DNA of 64,000 bases from NCBI GenBank assembly GCA_032191485.1, contig JAVDOI010000133.1, positions 321,001 through 385,000 on the forward strand, written 5' to 3'. The translations under genes were made by a program, and so were the position numbers. This DNA comes from Leptoclinus maculatus. Its lineage: Eukaryota > Chordata > Actinopteri > Perciformes > Stichaeidae. Below are positions 27,773 to 39,116 of this stretch, piece by piece; positions within the stretch are counted from its first letter, which is position 1; every line of letters begins with the position of its first letter. Under the pieces are notes generated by a model. It searched no databases and was not told where the DNA came from. It was given only the letters and a program-made list of their open reading frames with translations.

Positions 27773-30185
27773 TGTGTGTGAGGAGGGTGCCTGTGTGGGA
27801 GTACAGAGAAGGGGGTTGGCTTCTGACACACAGCAGAGGAAAATTCCCACATAACGTCTCTCCCTGCTCGCTCTGCCCTGTGTTTTTCTCGAACAAATTG
27901 TCAATGCTGAAAATCAGATCCAATTATTACAAATTAGAGAGCGGCACCGTCTTTTTCTCGGGTGCATACCCTCACTTCTGAACCAATATCCGACAGACAC
28001 TCTGCTGAACAATAGATTGTGTCTTCGTCTCACCGGGATGAAAAGAAACCACGGCGTTAAACGAGGCCCAAAATGTTATCTTCAGAGGGCGTTAATTAGA
28101 CAGAGAGTCTGTCTGAGGCAGGAGAGAGGGGAAGGCTGGAGGAGGCAAAAAGACTGAAAAAGGATGAGTAACAGGACAATAACGATTCGGTGCAGCATGT
28201 GTACAAATCGAGTAAGACCACACTTGAATCTGTGACTGGATTTTAAAAAGCATTTACAAGTAAATCTAAATAGTATGGCCCTAATCTGGCTTCTTCTTTG
28301 TGTGATCTCTTTTTATTAACATAGGAAATCCCTGAACCTATCTTACTAACTAATGAAAATAGTGTGGCAGTGTAGACAACCCTTGGTTTTTCTGTTCTTT
28401 ACTCTGACGACTAAAAATCCCAACAGCAAGGAATTTTTCAATATCAAAAGATTCTAGGTATCTCATGACCTTTAAAGTGTGTTTTCAGATGCAGTATGAA
28501 GGTGGTGCTGGCTGGCTGCAGTCACATAACAAGTCAGAGGCCAGTCACCAAGAAAAATAAATCAAAAAACAAGAACTATTATACTGGATTCTGAACTTTT
28601 TCTCTTGCTGTGAAAAAGACATAATCCTCTTCTAACAGGAATAAATGAATGTTTGTCCACAAGCCTGAAATGTCTTAAAGAGAGAGAGACGCAGCTTTGG
28701 AAGTACATTCTGTGGTTCAGTGACAGAAGATGTTCGAATTGCATCAATTTGATTTGTTAACTTAAAATGGTACGTTGCTGTCCGACCAAGCATCTTGAAA
28801 AAGAATGCACCCCTCATTAATCATGCAGATCCAGCAATATTGTTGTAATTCAGATTGCACATTAACTGATTGAAAAAGTAAATGATTTGGGGAACGGTGT
28901 GTTAATTGCCCACAACTTTAACGGACATCTGACCTGAATAGTTGTGACGCTGCTGGTTGCAAAACCGTTGAATAATCTTGAAACAAAAAAAGAAATGTCA
29001 CTCTGCCTGTTTGTGGCATGTTTATTCTTTGTAACAGCAACAATGAACAAGAGCATGTCAATCAAGTGTGATCTGGTCACAACTCCAAAACACACAAACT
29101 GCCCAGAGATATAAAAACCCTGATATTGATTTGAATTGCTCCTGGGACCCCTCTAAATAGGATGTTCTGCTCTGGATCTACATTTCTGTTGTTTGACTTG
29201 TTGTTAAGATATCTGGATCTCCGGTCTCTGGGCACACAGACATGGAAAACAAGTGAAAATGATAGTGAAATCAAAACATAAACACAAAATCCACTGTACT
29301 TTAATGTTATGTGTGTATGTTTGTTTATTTAGCCTACTGCATTAAAATGACACTGATGCTGAAGTGTTCACTTGCCCAGGTGTTCTCACTTCCGTTGCCT
29401 GATTAGACCTCTTCTCAGGGCCGCGTGGGCGTGTTCAAACAGAGTTTAACAGACAGCTCCGCCACTCTCTTAATTTGTAGCACCTGTTATGGGGGGGGGC
29501 CGTGTACACCTTTACTATTGTTGGTATAATCAGCCAGAGTGATTGAAAACACCCGAGTGTGCAATTTTTAACATAAAATCACATTCAGACGGTCAGTAAA
29601 GCTATGGTTTATTCATAAGTGCATGTTAAAAACTGGATACTCGTTATATTCCATATATTATGTACATGTTTGTATATATTTATATATGACTGCATTTATT
29701 CCATAATTACACATATTACAAATATTGAACAGTGGAACTCAGATTTAATATAAAACCATTTAATGGAACAATAGACTTTATTGTTGCTTTAAGGAGTCGT
29801 TCTTTGAAACACATCATGTTTAGTATTTTGAATGTGTTGCCATGGAAAAGAGTGGAAGCCTACCTCCGTGATGAACAGTGAGGTCATTCTACACACCTTT
29901 AAGTGCACTTATAAATACAATATGTAGTGAATATATATCTATTGAAGACATTCAATTAAATGGTTTAGAAAAGGCACTTTAATTATCAATATAATCCGCT
30001 ATACATTATCGAGCTGGCAGATGAGGTAAGACAAGAAAAGACAGTGCCATAAAAATGACCAAATAAAATGAAATGAAACCAAATCGGAAGAAGCCATAGC
30101 GAGTAATACAGCTGTAGTGTTATCAGGACTGAGATTGAATTTCAATATCTGGAGGAAAACGATACATAAATGTGCTTTCCTCCTG

Positions 30186-30191
30186 TTTATT
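30186..30191 (-). terminator. rab38: Candidate rab38 poly(A) signal
   Basis: AATAAA on the minus strand (TTTATT on +), about 515 nt beyond the rab38 stop. It is the first perfect hexamer that I noticed downstream. Usage is inferred only. Confidence 0.35.
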
Positions 30192-30521
30192 CGACCAGAA
30201 TGACGTGTGAAAAACTAAAGAAATGTTGTCAGGGAGGGCTGAGGAGAGAAACAAGCAGAGACAAACTCAGACACAGAGTGGGCAAGAGAAGGAGGGAGAG
30301 AGATAACAAATAGAGATTACCTCTATGGACCCTTTTACAGATATACTGTGATTTGCTGCAATCTTTTTGTGCATGTGTTCATTAACTGTGTCAAGACTTG
30401 AAGTCGTCCAGAAGGTGACTTTGCCTTTGACAAGCGCACACAGCTGCATCCATCTCTATTCCTCTCTTTCTGTCTCCATTTCTTGAGCCAGCTGCCTGTC
30501 TGTCATCCTCTAAGTACCCAT

Positions 30522-30551
30522 CCCCCAACCCCCCAACCCCCCAACCCCCCA
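30522..30551 (-). promoter_or_regulatory. rab38: G-quadruplex motif in rab38 3' UTR
   Basis: On + the sequence is C5-AA-C6-AA-C6-AA-C6. On the minus strand, which is the rab38 sense strand, it reads as four tracts of five to six G separated by UU, a textbook intramolecular quadruplex pattern with very short loops. It lies about 155-185 nt after the stop codon, so it should be in the mature mRNA if the poly(A) site is downstream of it. Confidence 0.6.
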
Positions 30552-30706
30552 TCCGAGCTACGAGACTGGGAAAGAGTTGGCACCAGCAAATGCTTCCTAA
30601 AAAAAACAAACAGCCAAAGTACTTCTCCCTCAGCCTCCTGCTCCTACAGACAAACTCAACTTTGTGTGTAATGAGATACAAAAGGACATCCAGCTGTCGA
30701 GGGCTG

Positions 30707-30862
30707 TTACTGGGACCTGAAGCAGGAGGAGCATGTCCCGCCTTTGTCGTTCTCTAACTGGGGGGTGATGGTGTCCGGGACTTCTGATTGGAGCATGTCA
30801 TTCTCACTGGCAATGATGTGTTTCACCAAGCAGTTAGCCGCTTCATCGATGTTGATGTTTTC
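30707..30862 (-). CDS. rab38: rab38 exon 3
   Basis: 156 bp including the stop TAA at 30707-30709. It starts ENINIDEAANCLVKHI and ends in the hypervariable tail with two cysteines (CSSC). The acceptor is TTCAG. Confidence 0.95.
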   Translation of the reverse strand, partial: ENINIDEAANCLVKHIIASENDMLQSEVPDTITPQLENDKGGTCSSCFRSQ

Positions 30863-33800
30863 CTGAACGAGAGGAAATAAAGTAGAAGGAACAAATAGAA
30901 GGAGAGAAGAAAAGAGAGGAGGAGGCAAGAGAAATTGATAAATGCAAACATTTTTACAAAAGGAATAACACAAGTGCTGCAAAAAAAAAACAGCTTTGCG
31001 AGCAGGTGAGTGAACCGACTGGACCGTGACTAAACTGAGTGGAGGGATGAGGCACCAGCCAGCAGCCATGTTGTGAGACGGTACTTTCACATAAATGTCT
31101 TCCCAGCTGCTGCCGGTGGTCTCTGTAGTCCAGGCAGTGACAAATGACAATACAACCTCATCCCTCATTTACATACAAACGCAATGCGACGAGTGATCAA
31201 ACAAGTATAGTACAATGTGTTGAATCTCAACAACAATAGCATTGGAGTGTAAGAAAAATAATAACAGAAAGAAACCATGAATAGTTTCTGATGTAACCTT
31301 TGCAGACAATAATATGAACACGATTACACTCTCACAGTAGCAAAGACGCTACTGTCAAATAAAAATATGTTAAATCTACGCAGGCACTTGCAAACTGTAG
31401 AGATAAATATTCAAACCCAAATTTAATATAATGATTCATTAATCAGCAATCTGCAGCTCACGAATATAAAACATGAGGTGCTGAATAATGTGGACGAGTG
31501 TGTTTTCTGTCACAGCTGAGTAGCTTTGAGTTGATGTTAACTTGACAGAATGAAAGTGGTGTAAACTAAATACAGTTGATGGAACGTTTTAAATAAACAG
31601 TGCAACAACAGTATGATGTTTGTCTGACGTAAATAAATGCCTGAAGTGCAGCTCATTCTATTCTACTCTCTCCTTATTGTACATTTCAATTAGGTACAAC
31701 GTTACACAGTCAATGCACAGACAGGAAGCAGGGTGCAGAGGAGGACATGAATTGCAACAACGGTCTGGAACCAGTTGCAATTATATAATATGCTTCTTAC
31801 ACAATGTGGCTACCAAGGATGCTCGTTTATGAAATCAGCTAAGAGACGGACCTGGGAAACGTTTATAGCCTGATTTACAAAACTATTCTACCCATCAAAA
31901 TAAAACTGTCCGTCCTCGACAGCACCCACAGACGAGACCGCACCCGTACAAAAGATTTAGTGCGACATGGACCAGAGCTGAAGGCTGAGTATAGCTAACG
32001 GCCCTGGGTGTCACAGCGAGGTTCACACGAGGAGAGGACCAGCAGCATGTATTGCTGAGATACACACACACATGCACACATTGTCTTAATATGTGATGCA
32101 GTAGCAGTAGAAATACAGGATATTCAAAGGATCTAACAGTGTGCTCAGTAGGATGTGACCTCCTGCGGTCTGCAGCAGCTCCCTGTGCCATGTTGTGATC
32201 TATCATACTTACTGTTCTGGTACAACAGATTCTTCCAAAGCAAAATATAGCAGAACAAAAACATCTGCTCTGCACTCTTCCAACTTCCCTTTATTCCCTG
32301 TGCATTATTGTGCATGCAGAACATGTGCAGCGTACAGAAACTGTAAACTTTTCTTGGGGAAATGGCACTTGAGGCATCAAGATGCAATGCCGTGAAATAT
32401 TTATGGTCTACTGCTATTTATATTTATGATTACAAATAGGATGACTTGGCAGGTTTTTATGAAAGCAAACACAAAACAAAAAGCTGTACGGGCTTCAGAC
32501 TCTACAGTTAACACTGCAACCAGTAGAATGTTTCACATTCCAGCTCACACTATGTGACCATCTGCAACTTGAACACATGTCACATGACTGGTGGCGGTGC
32601 TTTTAAGTAAAGCCTCTCAATTCTAACTATAATTACCATGTATGCCTCCACCAATGAGTAATGTTGCAGTTTACATCCGTGTCTGTGTGTTAGCATTTGC
32701 GTGAAATTGCCATAAAAAGCATATGAATTCATAAGTTATGGCTCAAGGTGTTCCCAAACATCCAGAGAATGGGACTTAAAGAAACAAAACAAGAGTCAGT
32801 AAATTCATACTTTTATACACAGCACTGTAATTGAGAGTGTTTCCATGTTGGTCAAATTTGACTGCACTGTTTGTACAGTACATACAAATTCAGTACTGTA
32901 ACAGTTTGTGAGTGAGTGTGTGTGTGTGTGTGTGTGTGTGCGCACGTCTCAGTCTATTTTCCTCCCTTAACACCCAGCTGTGAGATTCCTTCTCTTCATT
33001 AGCTGCTATCAGAGCTTGTGTTGGTGTCTCGGTGACTTAGTGTGTAGGTGGGTGAATCCTCAGCTCGTCTCACCATCAGGATTCACTCACCACATCATTT
33101 CATTCCTGTCTGCATCAATAAGTACTAAATCATACTGCACTTTAGTTTATTAAAGTTTAAGAGTTTCATATTTCTGTTTTTTAACTAATCTTGTAAAAAC
33201 AAGCCTCCTGTTACATCAGTCAGAGCACTGATTCACTTGTTATGTCTGGATCGGCATCACATACCAATTGAATTCATGTAATCATAGAAGTGCTAGTATA
33301 TTTTTACCTTTGGATAAAGCCATTCAAACTTGCTATTTCCTCCTATTCCCAGTCTTTTTGCTAAGCCAAGCTAAGCTAACCGTCTTCTGGCTCCAGCTTC
33401 ATATTTAACAAAAAGAAATGAGAGTGGTTTCGATCTCCTCATGTTACTTTAGGAAAGGAAGCGAAGAAACGTATATTTCCCAAAAGTGCAGAACTATTCC
33501 TTTAATTCCTGTGTCACTCAGAAGAAAGCAGTGGACTGATATATTCCCTCAACATTCCTGGACATGCTGTCTGGATGACAGAAGAAACTAATGCGAGCGC
33601 AGGTGACCTGGAATAACATCCCAGGAATGTCTGCTGTGAGACTCGGCACAGCTAATGGACTGAAGCGGATCCTGAGTCTGTTAAACACTTTTAAAGGATT
33701 TCTTCACATCCTGAATGTGCCTCTGTGGTAGCGTCTCCACAGGGTGATCAGGTGCTGGGTCTGATACAGTCAAGCTGGTAGGGAGTCAGATGCTTCTCAA

Positions 33801-34642
33801 GGACATTTGAACAGGAAGGACACGCCTGCTTGAGCCTAAGAGCTCCTGTTGAAAGCTACTCTGTCTATCCACAGCACCACAATGCTATCGCTATGTCACT
33901 GCTTTGTATTTATGTGTGTGTGTGTCCCATCTTTCTCACCTTAGCGGACGTCTCGTACCATCCCACAAAGCCGTTCTCCTGGCAGAACTGCTCCATCTTT
34001 ATTCCATTATTGGTCAGTACGTCCCGGTCCTGGTCGCATTTATTAGCCAAAAGCACAGTGGCAACAGGTTTCCCATTGGCAAGTGTCAGTTTGGAATCCA
34101 AGTCCTCCTTCCATTTGGTGATGGCCTCAAAGGAGGCGGGCCTTGTGACGTCAAACACAATAAAGGCGCCCATGGCCTCGCGGTAGTACACGCGGGTCAT
34201 GTTGCCAAACCTCTCCTGACCTAGAAAACACACACGGACAAGGACACAGACGAACACACACACACAAAGAAAATGATTAGCATTTTGGTGTAAAGGTGCA
34301 GAAACATGTTGTACTTTCTTGAAGCACATCTTTTTTATTTTGCACCCCTTTATAGTGGCGACGAGCCACATGCTGGCACCGGAAAAAGCTGCACGTGATG
34401 CTGTGTCACCTCAGCAGCAAACCGACACAGAGGCATGAATCATCCGATTTACTCATTTTATCACACTCCTGTCTCATGTGTGCTACCGTGCGAGCATTCC
34501 CGACATACCTCACCTCACTCTCTCAACCACAAACACGGATACACACACAAAATGACATGCATGTTGTTACTGGTAAACGTGCTGCAGAAAGAGAGAGATA
34601 AGATGGAGACACGATTGGAGGAGGAGAGAGGAGTCTTTGGTG

Positions 34643-34702
<60 letters not shown>

Positions 34703-37565
34703 AGCGCTTGCCTGTGAACTGTAGAAATTCCTGAGGGTAAAATTAATTCGATAAGCTCTGTAGGAATGTTGCATCCACGCTGATTTTTCCCATCCATAAC
34801 ATCTGCTAGAGCACCATCAGTACCAAACATTTTCACACTGTGGACTGAACCTAACACCCCAGCTGATCCTTCCCAAAGCAGTTTGCATCGTAGTGAAGAA
34901 GAAAGGGGTTGATATTCATTTTCATGCTACTGTGATGAGGCCCAAAGGAACATTTGCTATTCACCTGCTCTCCTGCACAGGTGGATCAGAGCGCGGGGGT
35001 CAGCTGCACAACAGCTGGGATGAGGTGTGTCTCGTTTCAAGGACATGCCAGAAGGGCAGACACTTAAAAATACTGAAAATAATGGATTGAAACTCAAGTA
35101 TTTCTCTATCAAATTAAATATTAAGGACTAAATATGCAATATTTTAAGTTCAGAAAAAGACAACCGTGTTATGAATGTAACAGTTAAAAACTCTCCTAAT
35201 CTGCTTCATCAGATTAGCACCCAGTCTGTGGGTGTAGTTTGAGCAGATTTGACTGAATCAACCTCAAACTGAAAGAAGGAAGACAAAAATGTATCCTGTA
35301 AAATCACCCAAACTGTTTAATTTAACAGTTTAACTAAGTGGCAGAAAAGTGTGTGCTCATAGTAAGAAGCTGAATAAAGGGGTAGGTATTATGTAAGGAT
35401 TGTCACTGACTTCCACAGCTCAACATGCATATCGATGTGATTTCAAAAAGGCTGAACAGTAGATAAAGCCGCTCTAAAAAGCCCTAAACCAGCTTCACAT
35501 CTTCATGCTATGTCTGTGCAACTATGGCCACGTCACTCTGTCAGCCCTGGAAATAGAACAGTTGATGCTATCATTCGTCTTGGGAAATGCACGTGATTTA
35601 TTGCATCCGAAAACTTCAGGGCATCATCAAATCCCCAAAGAAGCCAACGGCAGCGCTGGGTAAAGTAAAATGCCAGGTGCAATTTAACGTACATATTTGC
35701 TTTGAAACCAGTGTGTTTAGTTGACATAATCTTGTCCCTTCTCCAAACTAAATGGAGAAGCCATATGATAATATAATGGACGGACTATGCCGAACTAAGA
35801 TGAACAATTCAGGCTTTCCCGACTCATGGCTTCCATTACTTTAGGGCGAGTGTAGGGAGCACATACAGTACCTGACCTATAGCATGTTTTCACAGAGGGA
35901 GACACTCATCCTTAGCTCACAATAAAAGCTTTTCTGTATACAAGAGCTTGGGCCTCAAATCTCCCTCACATGAGTTTGAGACACATGACTGCTTGTGCTT
36001 ACTGGAGAGAGGGCGCACAGGAGGGGAGCGAGCAGCAGGTCAGAGGATTCTTCTAAACCTCAGCCGACACTCATGTGAGACGAGACCGCTGTAGCCTTTA
36101 GCTTTGTTTGGCTTCATTATTTCTGCGTTCCCCAAAGACAATCAAAGCATTTAAATAGTGACCGAGAGAAAGAGATTAGAACTTCTCCTTTTCACAGAAG
36201 AAATTCTCTACTTTATTATCGAAAGGACTGCTCTGCTCTCCGGGTCTGAGCGGGTCGTATCTGATCCCCTACTGGGGGCGCAGCAGATTTACTGTTATGT
36301 ATTGAATACATGTAAATATGTATGTATGAGTTAACCGAGTTATTAAGACAACTTATTTGCTACCATGACACAACCCCATAGAATGAAACGGATTCAACTT
36401 CATTTTGTTCATGAAAAGTCTCAAATATTGTGTCAATTAATATCAATAAAACATAATATATAATAATATTCATGATGCTATATGTGATTTAGGCACCATG
36501 GTTAGAGAGATAACTTCTCTGGATTTGTGTTTTTGTGTGTGTGTCTTTCTTGTGAGTGTAATTAAAGAGAAACATGTAAATGCAGAAATGTAGTTGCCAA
36601 GTGATTTGAAGTGAGTAATGTCAACAGGTCAGCTGATACACATGAGTGAGGAATATTAACCCTGGATAACTGTCATCCTCCGACCAAAATGGTTAAAAAA
36701 CAACTGTGACGACATGGTCTCATGCTCCTTCCCTGGATGGTTGTCTTTTTATCACTAACCTCAAACTATCGGTGTATCTAAAATACACATTTTAGTAATA
36801 GTTTTAGTTTCCATCCTCCATATTTGACTTGAAGCAACGTGTTGCCTTTCCTGAAGGAACACATCTATATTCTTCACTTGAGCAGCCAACCTCTGATAAA
36901 CATTTCAAATTGTTTGGAAAGTTTTGTCTCTTACCTAAAATGGCATTCATTGAGGATGGAAAAGGTGATTTTCAAAACCACCACTTTATGTAATTGTTTA
37001 GCAGATGAATCCAATCAAGTGACGTTCAAAAAAGGAGAAAAAACACTAATTATAAACATAACTTCTCCAAGGACTATAGCTTGTCACAATGAATTTCAAA
37101 ATGTAGCCGTAAACTAATTTCACTAAAAAGACTATTTACCATCGACGGAGTGGATTTATTTAACTGCCAATATAATCTGTCAAAGTATATTCCATTCTCA
37201 GCTTTATTTACAAAACCAACCAAAAAGTTGTTTTTTGAAAAAATATTGACCAATAAAACCATGATCCATGTATTATTGAGCAGTAAGTCACACATACAAA
37301 TACATATATTTTAAAGAGATTAAATGAGCAGTTATTCATTCGTGCGTAAAAGTTGGACTGTACCTGCAATGTCCCACAGCTGTAGGCGCACCGTCTCCTG
37401 GTCCCAGTTGAGGACTTTCAGTGCGAAGTCCACCCCGATGGTGGCTCGGTAGTTGGGACTGAAGTTGTGATGGACATACCGCTTGATGATGCTGGTCTTG
37501 CCGACCCCGAGGTCCCCTATCACAAGAATCTTATAGAGATGCTCCTTATTGTGGTTGTTCTGCAT
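30707..37565 (-). CDS. rab38: Rab38 small GTPase (complete, three exons)
   Basis: Rab32/38-family GTPase that directs cargo to melanosomes and other lysosome-related organelles; known partners include the BLOC-3 exchange factor and VARP. Exons 37364-37565, 33940-34220 and 30707-30862 join in frame to 212 residues (human 211). Visible are the P-loop GDLGVGKTS (residues 17-25), switch I with YRATIGVDF (39-47), switch II WDIAGQERF (64-72) with Ala in place of the usual Rab Thr, a hallmark of Rab32/38, then NKCD, and ETSAK at the exon 2/3 junction. ATG at 37565 starts MQNNHNKEHLYK, aligning with the human N-terminus. Introns are GT-AG (3143 and 3077 bp). The C-terminus is CSSCFRSQ, with the last Cys five residues from the end instead of in a standard CAAX or CC position. 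Teleosts can have several rab38 paralogues; which one this is cannot be told here. Confidence 0.96.
33320..33510. repeat. Percomorph dispersed repeat in rab38 intron 2
   Basis: Phrases CCCAGTCTTTTTGCTAAGCCAAGCTAAGCTAAC, GGCTCCAGCTTCATATTTA, GAGAGTGGTTTCGATCTCCTCAT and TATTTCCCAAAAGTGCAGAACTATTCCTTTAA appear in the order of a very common fish repeat. It shares its AGCTTAGC and CACTGG parts, in opposite orientation, with 21297-21490. Confidence 0.6.
33940..34220 (-). CDS. rab38: rab38 exon 2
   Basis: 281 bp from QERFGNMTRVYYREAMG to ETSAK. It holds switch II and the guanine-specificity motifs NKCD and SAK. The acceptor is TTTTCTAG and the donor AAG|GTGAGA. Confidence 0.96.
34646..34697. repeat. 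(GT)26 microsatellite in rab38 intron 1
   Basis: Perfect GT run. Confidence 0.95.
37364..37565 (-). CDS. rab38: rab38 exon 1
   Basis: Start codon through IA plus the first base of Gly68. It contains the P-loop and switch I. The donor is GCAG|GTACAG. One Val fewer precedes RLQLWD than in the human protein. Confidence 0.95.
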
Positions 37566-37800
37566 GGCGATCGAGGAGGGCGAGAGCTGAGCATGAATCC
37601 ACCGTAATGGAGAGGGCCGGGGGGATGAAAGGAGAGAAGAAGCACAGGACAGCGCGGAGAGGACCGACGAGAGTTGGGAAAGAGTCGAGTGGCGAAGAGA
37701 AGGGGGAGGTGAGGTACGCCCTGGTTCACAGAGGGAAGTGGAGCAGAGACGTCTAGACCTTGTGACGCACGCGGGGGAGCTGCCTGGGAGTGCATTTTAA
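37566..37800 (-). promoter_or_regulatory. rab38: rab38 5' UTR / promoter region
   Basis: The 235 bp upstream of the start codon are purine-rich on + and contain a cluster of CpG (GCGATCG, GCGCGGAG, GACCGACGAG, CACGCGGGGG), unlike the AT-rich sequence further upstream. This fits a CpG promoter. I see no TATA box and no clear MITF M-box, although mammalian RAB38 is reported as an MITF target. Confidence 0.4.
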
Positions 37801-37849
37801 AACATCCAAACCGGAGGGGATAAACTCTTTTTTAGGATTACGTAAACAG

Positions 37850-37960
37850 TGAAAGACCTTAGATTACTTAAGTAAAACTAGCATTAAAAGGAAATACTCA
37901 AGCGCCTCAAAAAATAGTTACAGTACTTGAGTAAACTTTGTTTAATTTTCTGATTTAGTG
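37850..37960. repeat. 'Acttgagtaaa' percomorph repeat
   Basis: Contains TTACTTAAGTAAAACTAGC, GGAAATACTCAAG and TTACAGTACTTGAGTAAAC, the signature of a widespread fish repeat. It ends about 50 bp beyond the CpG-bearing rab38 upstream region. Confidence 0.6.
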
Positions 37961-38266
37961 ATGGGAATTAACTTTACCCACTTAAAAAGGGTTGTGCCAG
38001 TACATCAAGCACACAATAAGTTTGCCTTCAGGATTTTCTGCCAGATAAGGGTCATTTTCAATTCAAACCTCGATCTTTCCTAAACCTAACCGAGTTACCT
38101 TAACCTCAGGAGGTTTCTGTTAAAGCCCTGAAGGCAGCTCTCTCCCATGTTAGTAAGTCAACCATTTGTTTGATACATTCCTTCAACCCCTTATGCAGTT
38201 GAGTTATACCGTTTCACTTTCTTGTAACCTTGTTGTGCGTATTGTTGAGTCTTTGCACGAGCAAAA

Positions 38267-38290
38267 ATATATATATATATATATATATAT
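38267..38290. repeat. (AT)12 microsatellite
   Basis: Perfect AT run between rab38 and ctsc. Confidence 0.9.
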
Positions 38291-38436
38291 AGATATAATA
38301 AAAAATAGATGACCCACCTTAACCAGAGATAACCGCCATCCCAGAAATATTGATTTAAAATTGTGTTCCATCTTTTTCAAACACAGAAAATATTAATCTT
38401 GAAATGAATAAGAGGCGCTACAGTGAGTTTCATCCC

Positions 38437-38442
38437 TTTATT
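38437..38442 (-). terminator. ctsc: ctsc poly(A) signal
   Basis: AATAAA on the minus strand, about 410 nt past the ctsc stop. It is the only perfect hexamer seen in that interval, giving a short 3' UTR. Confidence 0.55.
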
Positions 38443-38849
38443 GATTAAGAATTCCCTTTCCAATGCTCACAGGGAGCTCATACAAAGTGCTTCACAGAAA
38501 AACATGGCAGTCACGGTTTCAATTTGATGCAAGGACAGAATATATTACAACTCTCCGCTGTTGCTTCCCTGAGACAAAAAAAATAAATCAAGGCCCTGCA
38601 CCCGGCGAGCAAACACAAACACCTCGGTTACCAGTTCCCTTTAAATCATGACTCGTCACATTCTGTACGGATGCATTTTGATCCAAAATTTGAGTCGGCA
38701 GCTTACAGCTTGAAATCATTCATAGGCAGCTAATCAGTGATTGTTGAAATCAAGAAACAGTTCAAAATGTAAGTAACATTGTAGGCTGACATGCTGAACG
38801 CATGGCATCAAAAGAGCAACTCATTCCTCTCCTCCTCGGTTTACAGCCT

Positions 38850-39116
38850 CTACAGTTTGGGGATGGGGTTGGCTGCGACTGCGATGCTCTCGATGGCACA
38901 CTCGTCGCTGCCCCGGCGGATTCGGAAATAGCCGTCCTCGCCCCAGCTTGCGCCCCAGCTGTTCTTGACAATCCAGAACTTCTGTCCGGTCTTGTGGCAG
39001 CGGCCGTAGCCCACCAACAGCACGGCATGGTTGGTCAGCTCGAAGGGATTGAAGGGGTCTGCGAGGCCTGTATGGTGGTAGATGCCCTCCTTATAGTGCA
39101 TGAAGTCGGGGTAGAC
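38850..39116 (-). CDS. ctsc: ctsc exon 8: catalytic His and Asn
   Basis: 267 bp with stop TAG at 38850-38852. [17 protein letters not shown] follows AFE directly, as in the mammalian protein. It contains His395, Asn417 and the end PIPKL. The acceptor is CTTCCTCAG. Confidence 0.96.
   Translation of the reverse strand, partial: VYPDFMHYKEGIYHHTGLADPFNPFELTNHAVLLVGYGRCHKTGQKFWIVKNSWGASWGEDGYFRIRRGSDECAIESIAVAANPIPKL

Larger units (their letters stand above)
22217..30185. other. Gene-poor spacer with many microsatellites
   Basis: No exons were recognised. Contents: purine-rich (GGA)n block at 23188-23230 inside a longer AG-rich stretch (23155-23320); CA runs at 23559-23578 and 24351-24391; short CA at 26790-26808; GT at 27332-27392; a CT run at 27501-27520; and GT at 27693-27770. 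The remainder is AT-rich. Confidence 0.6.
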
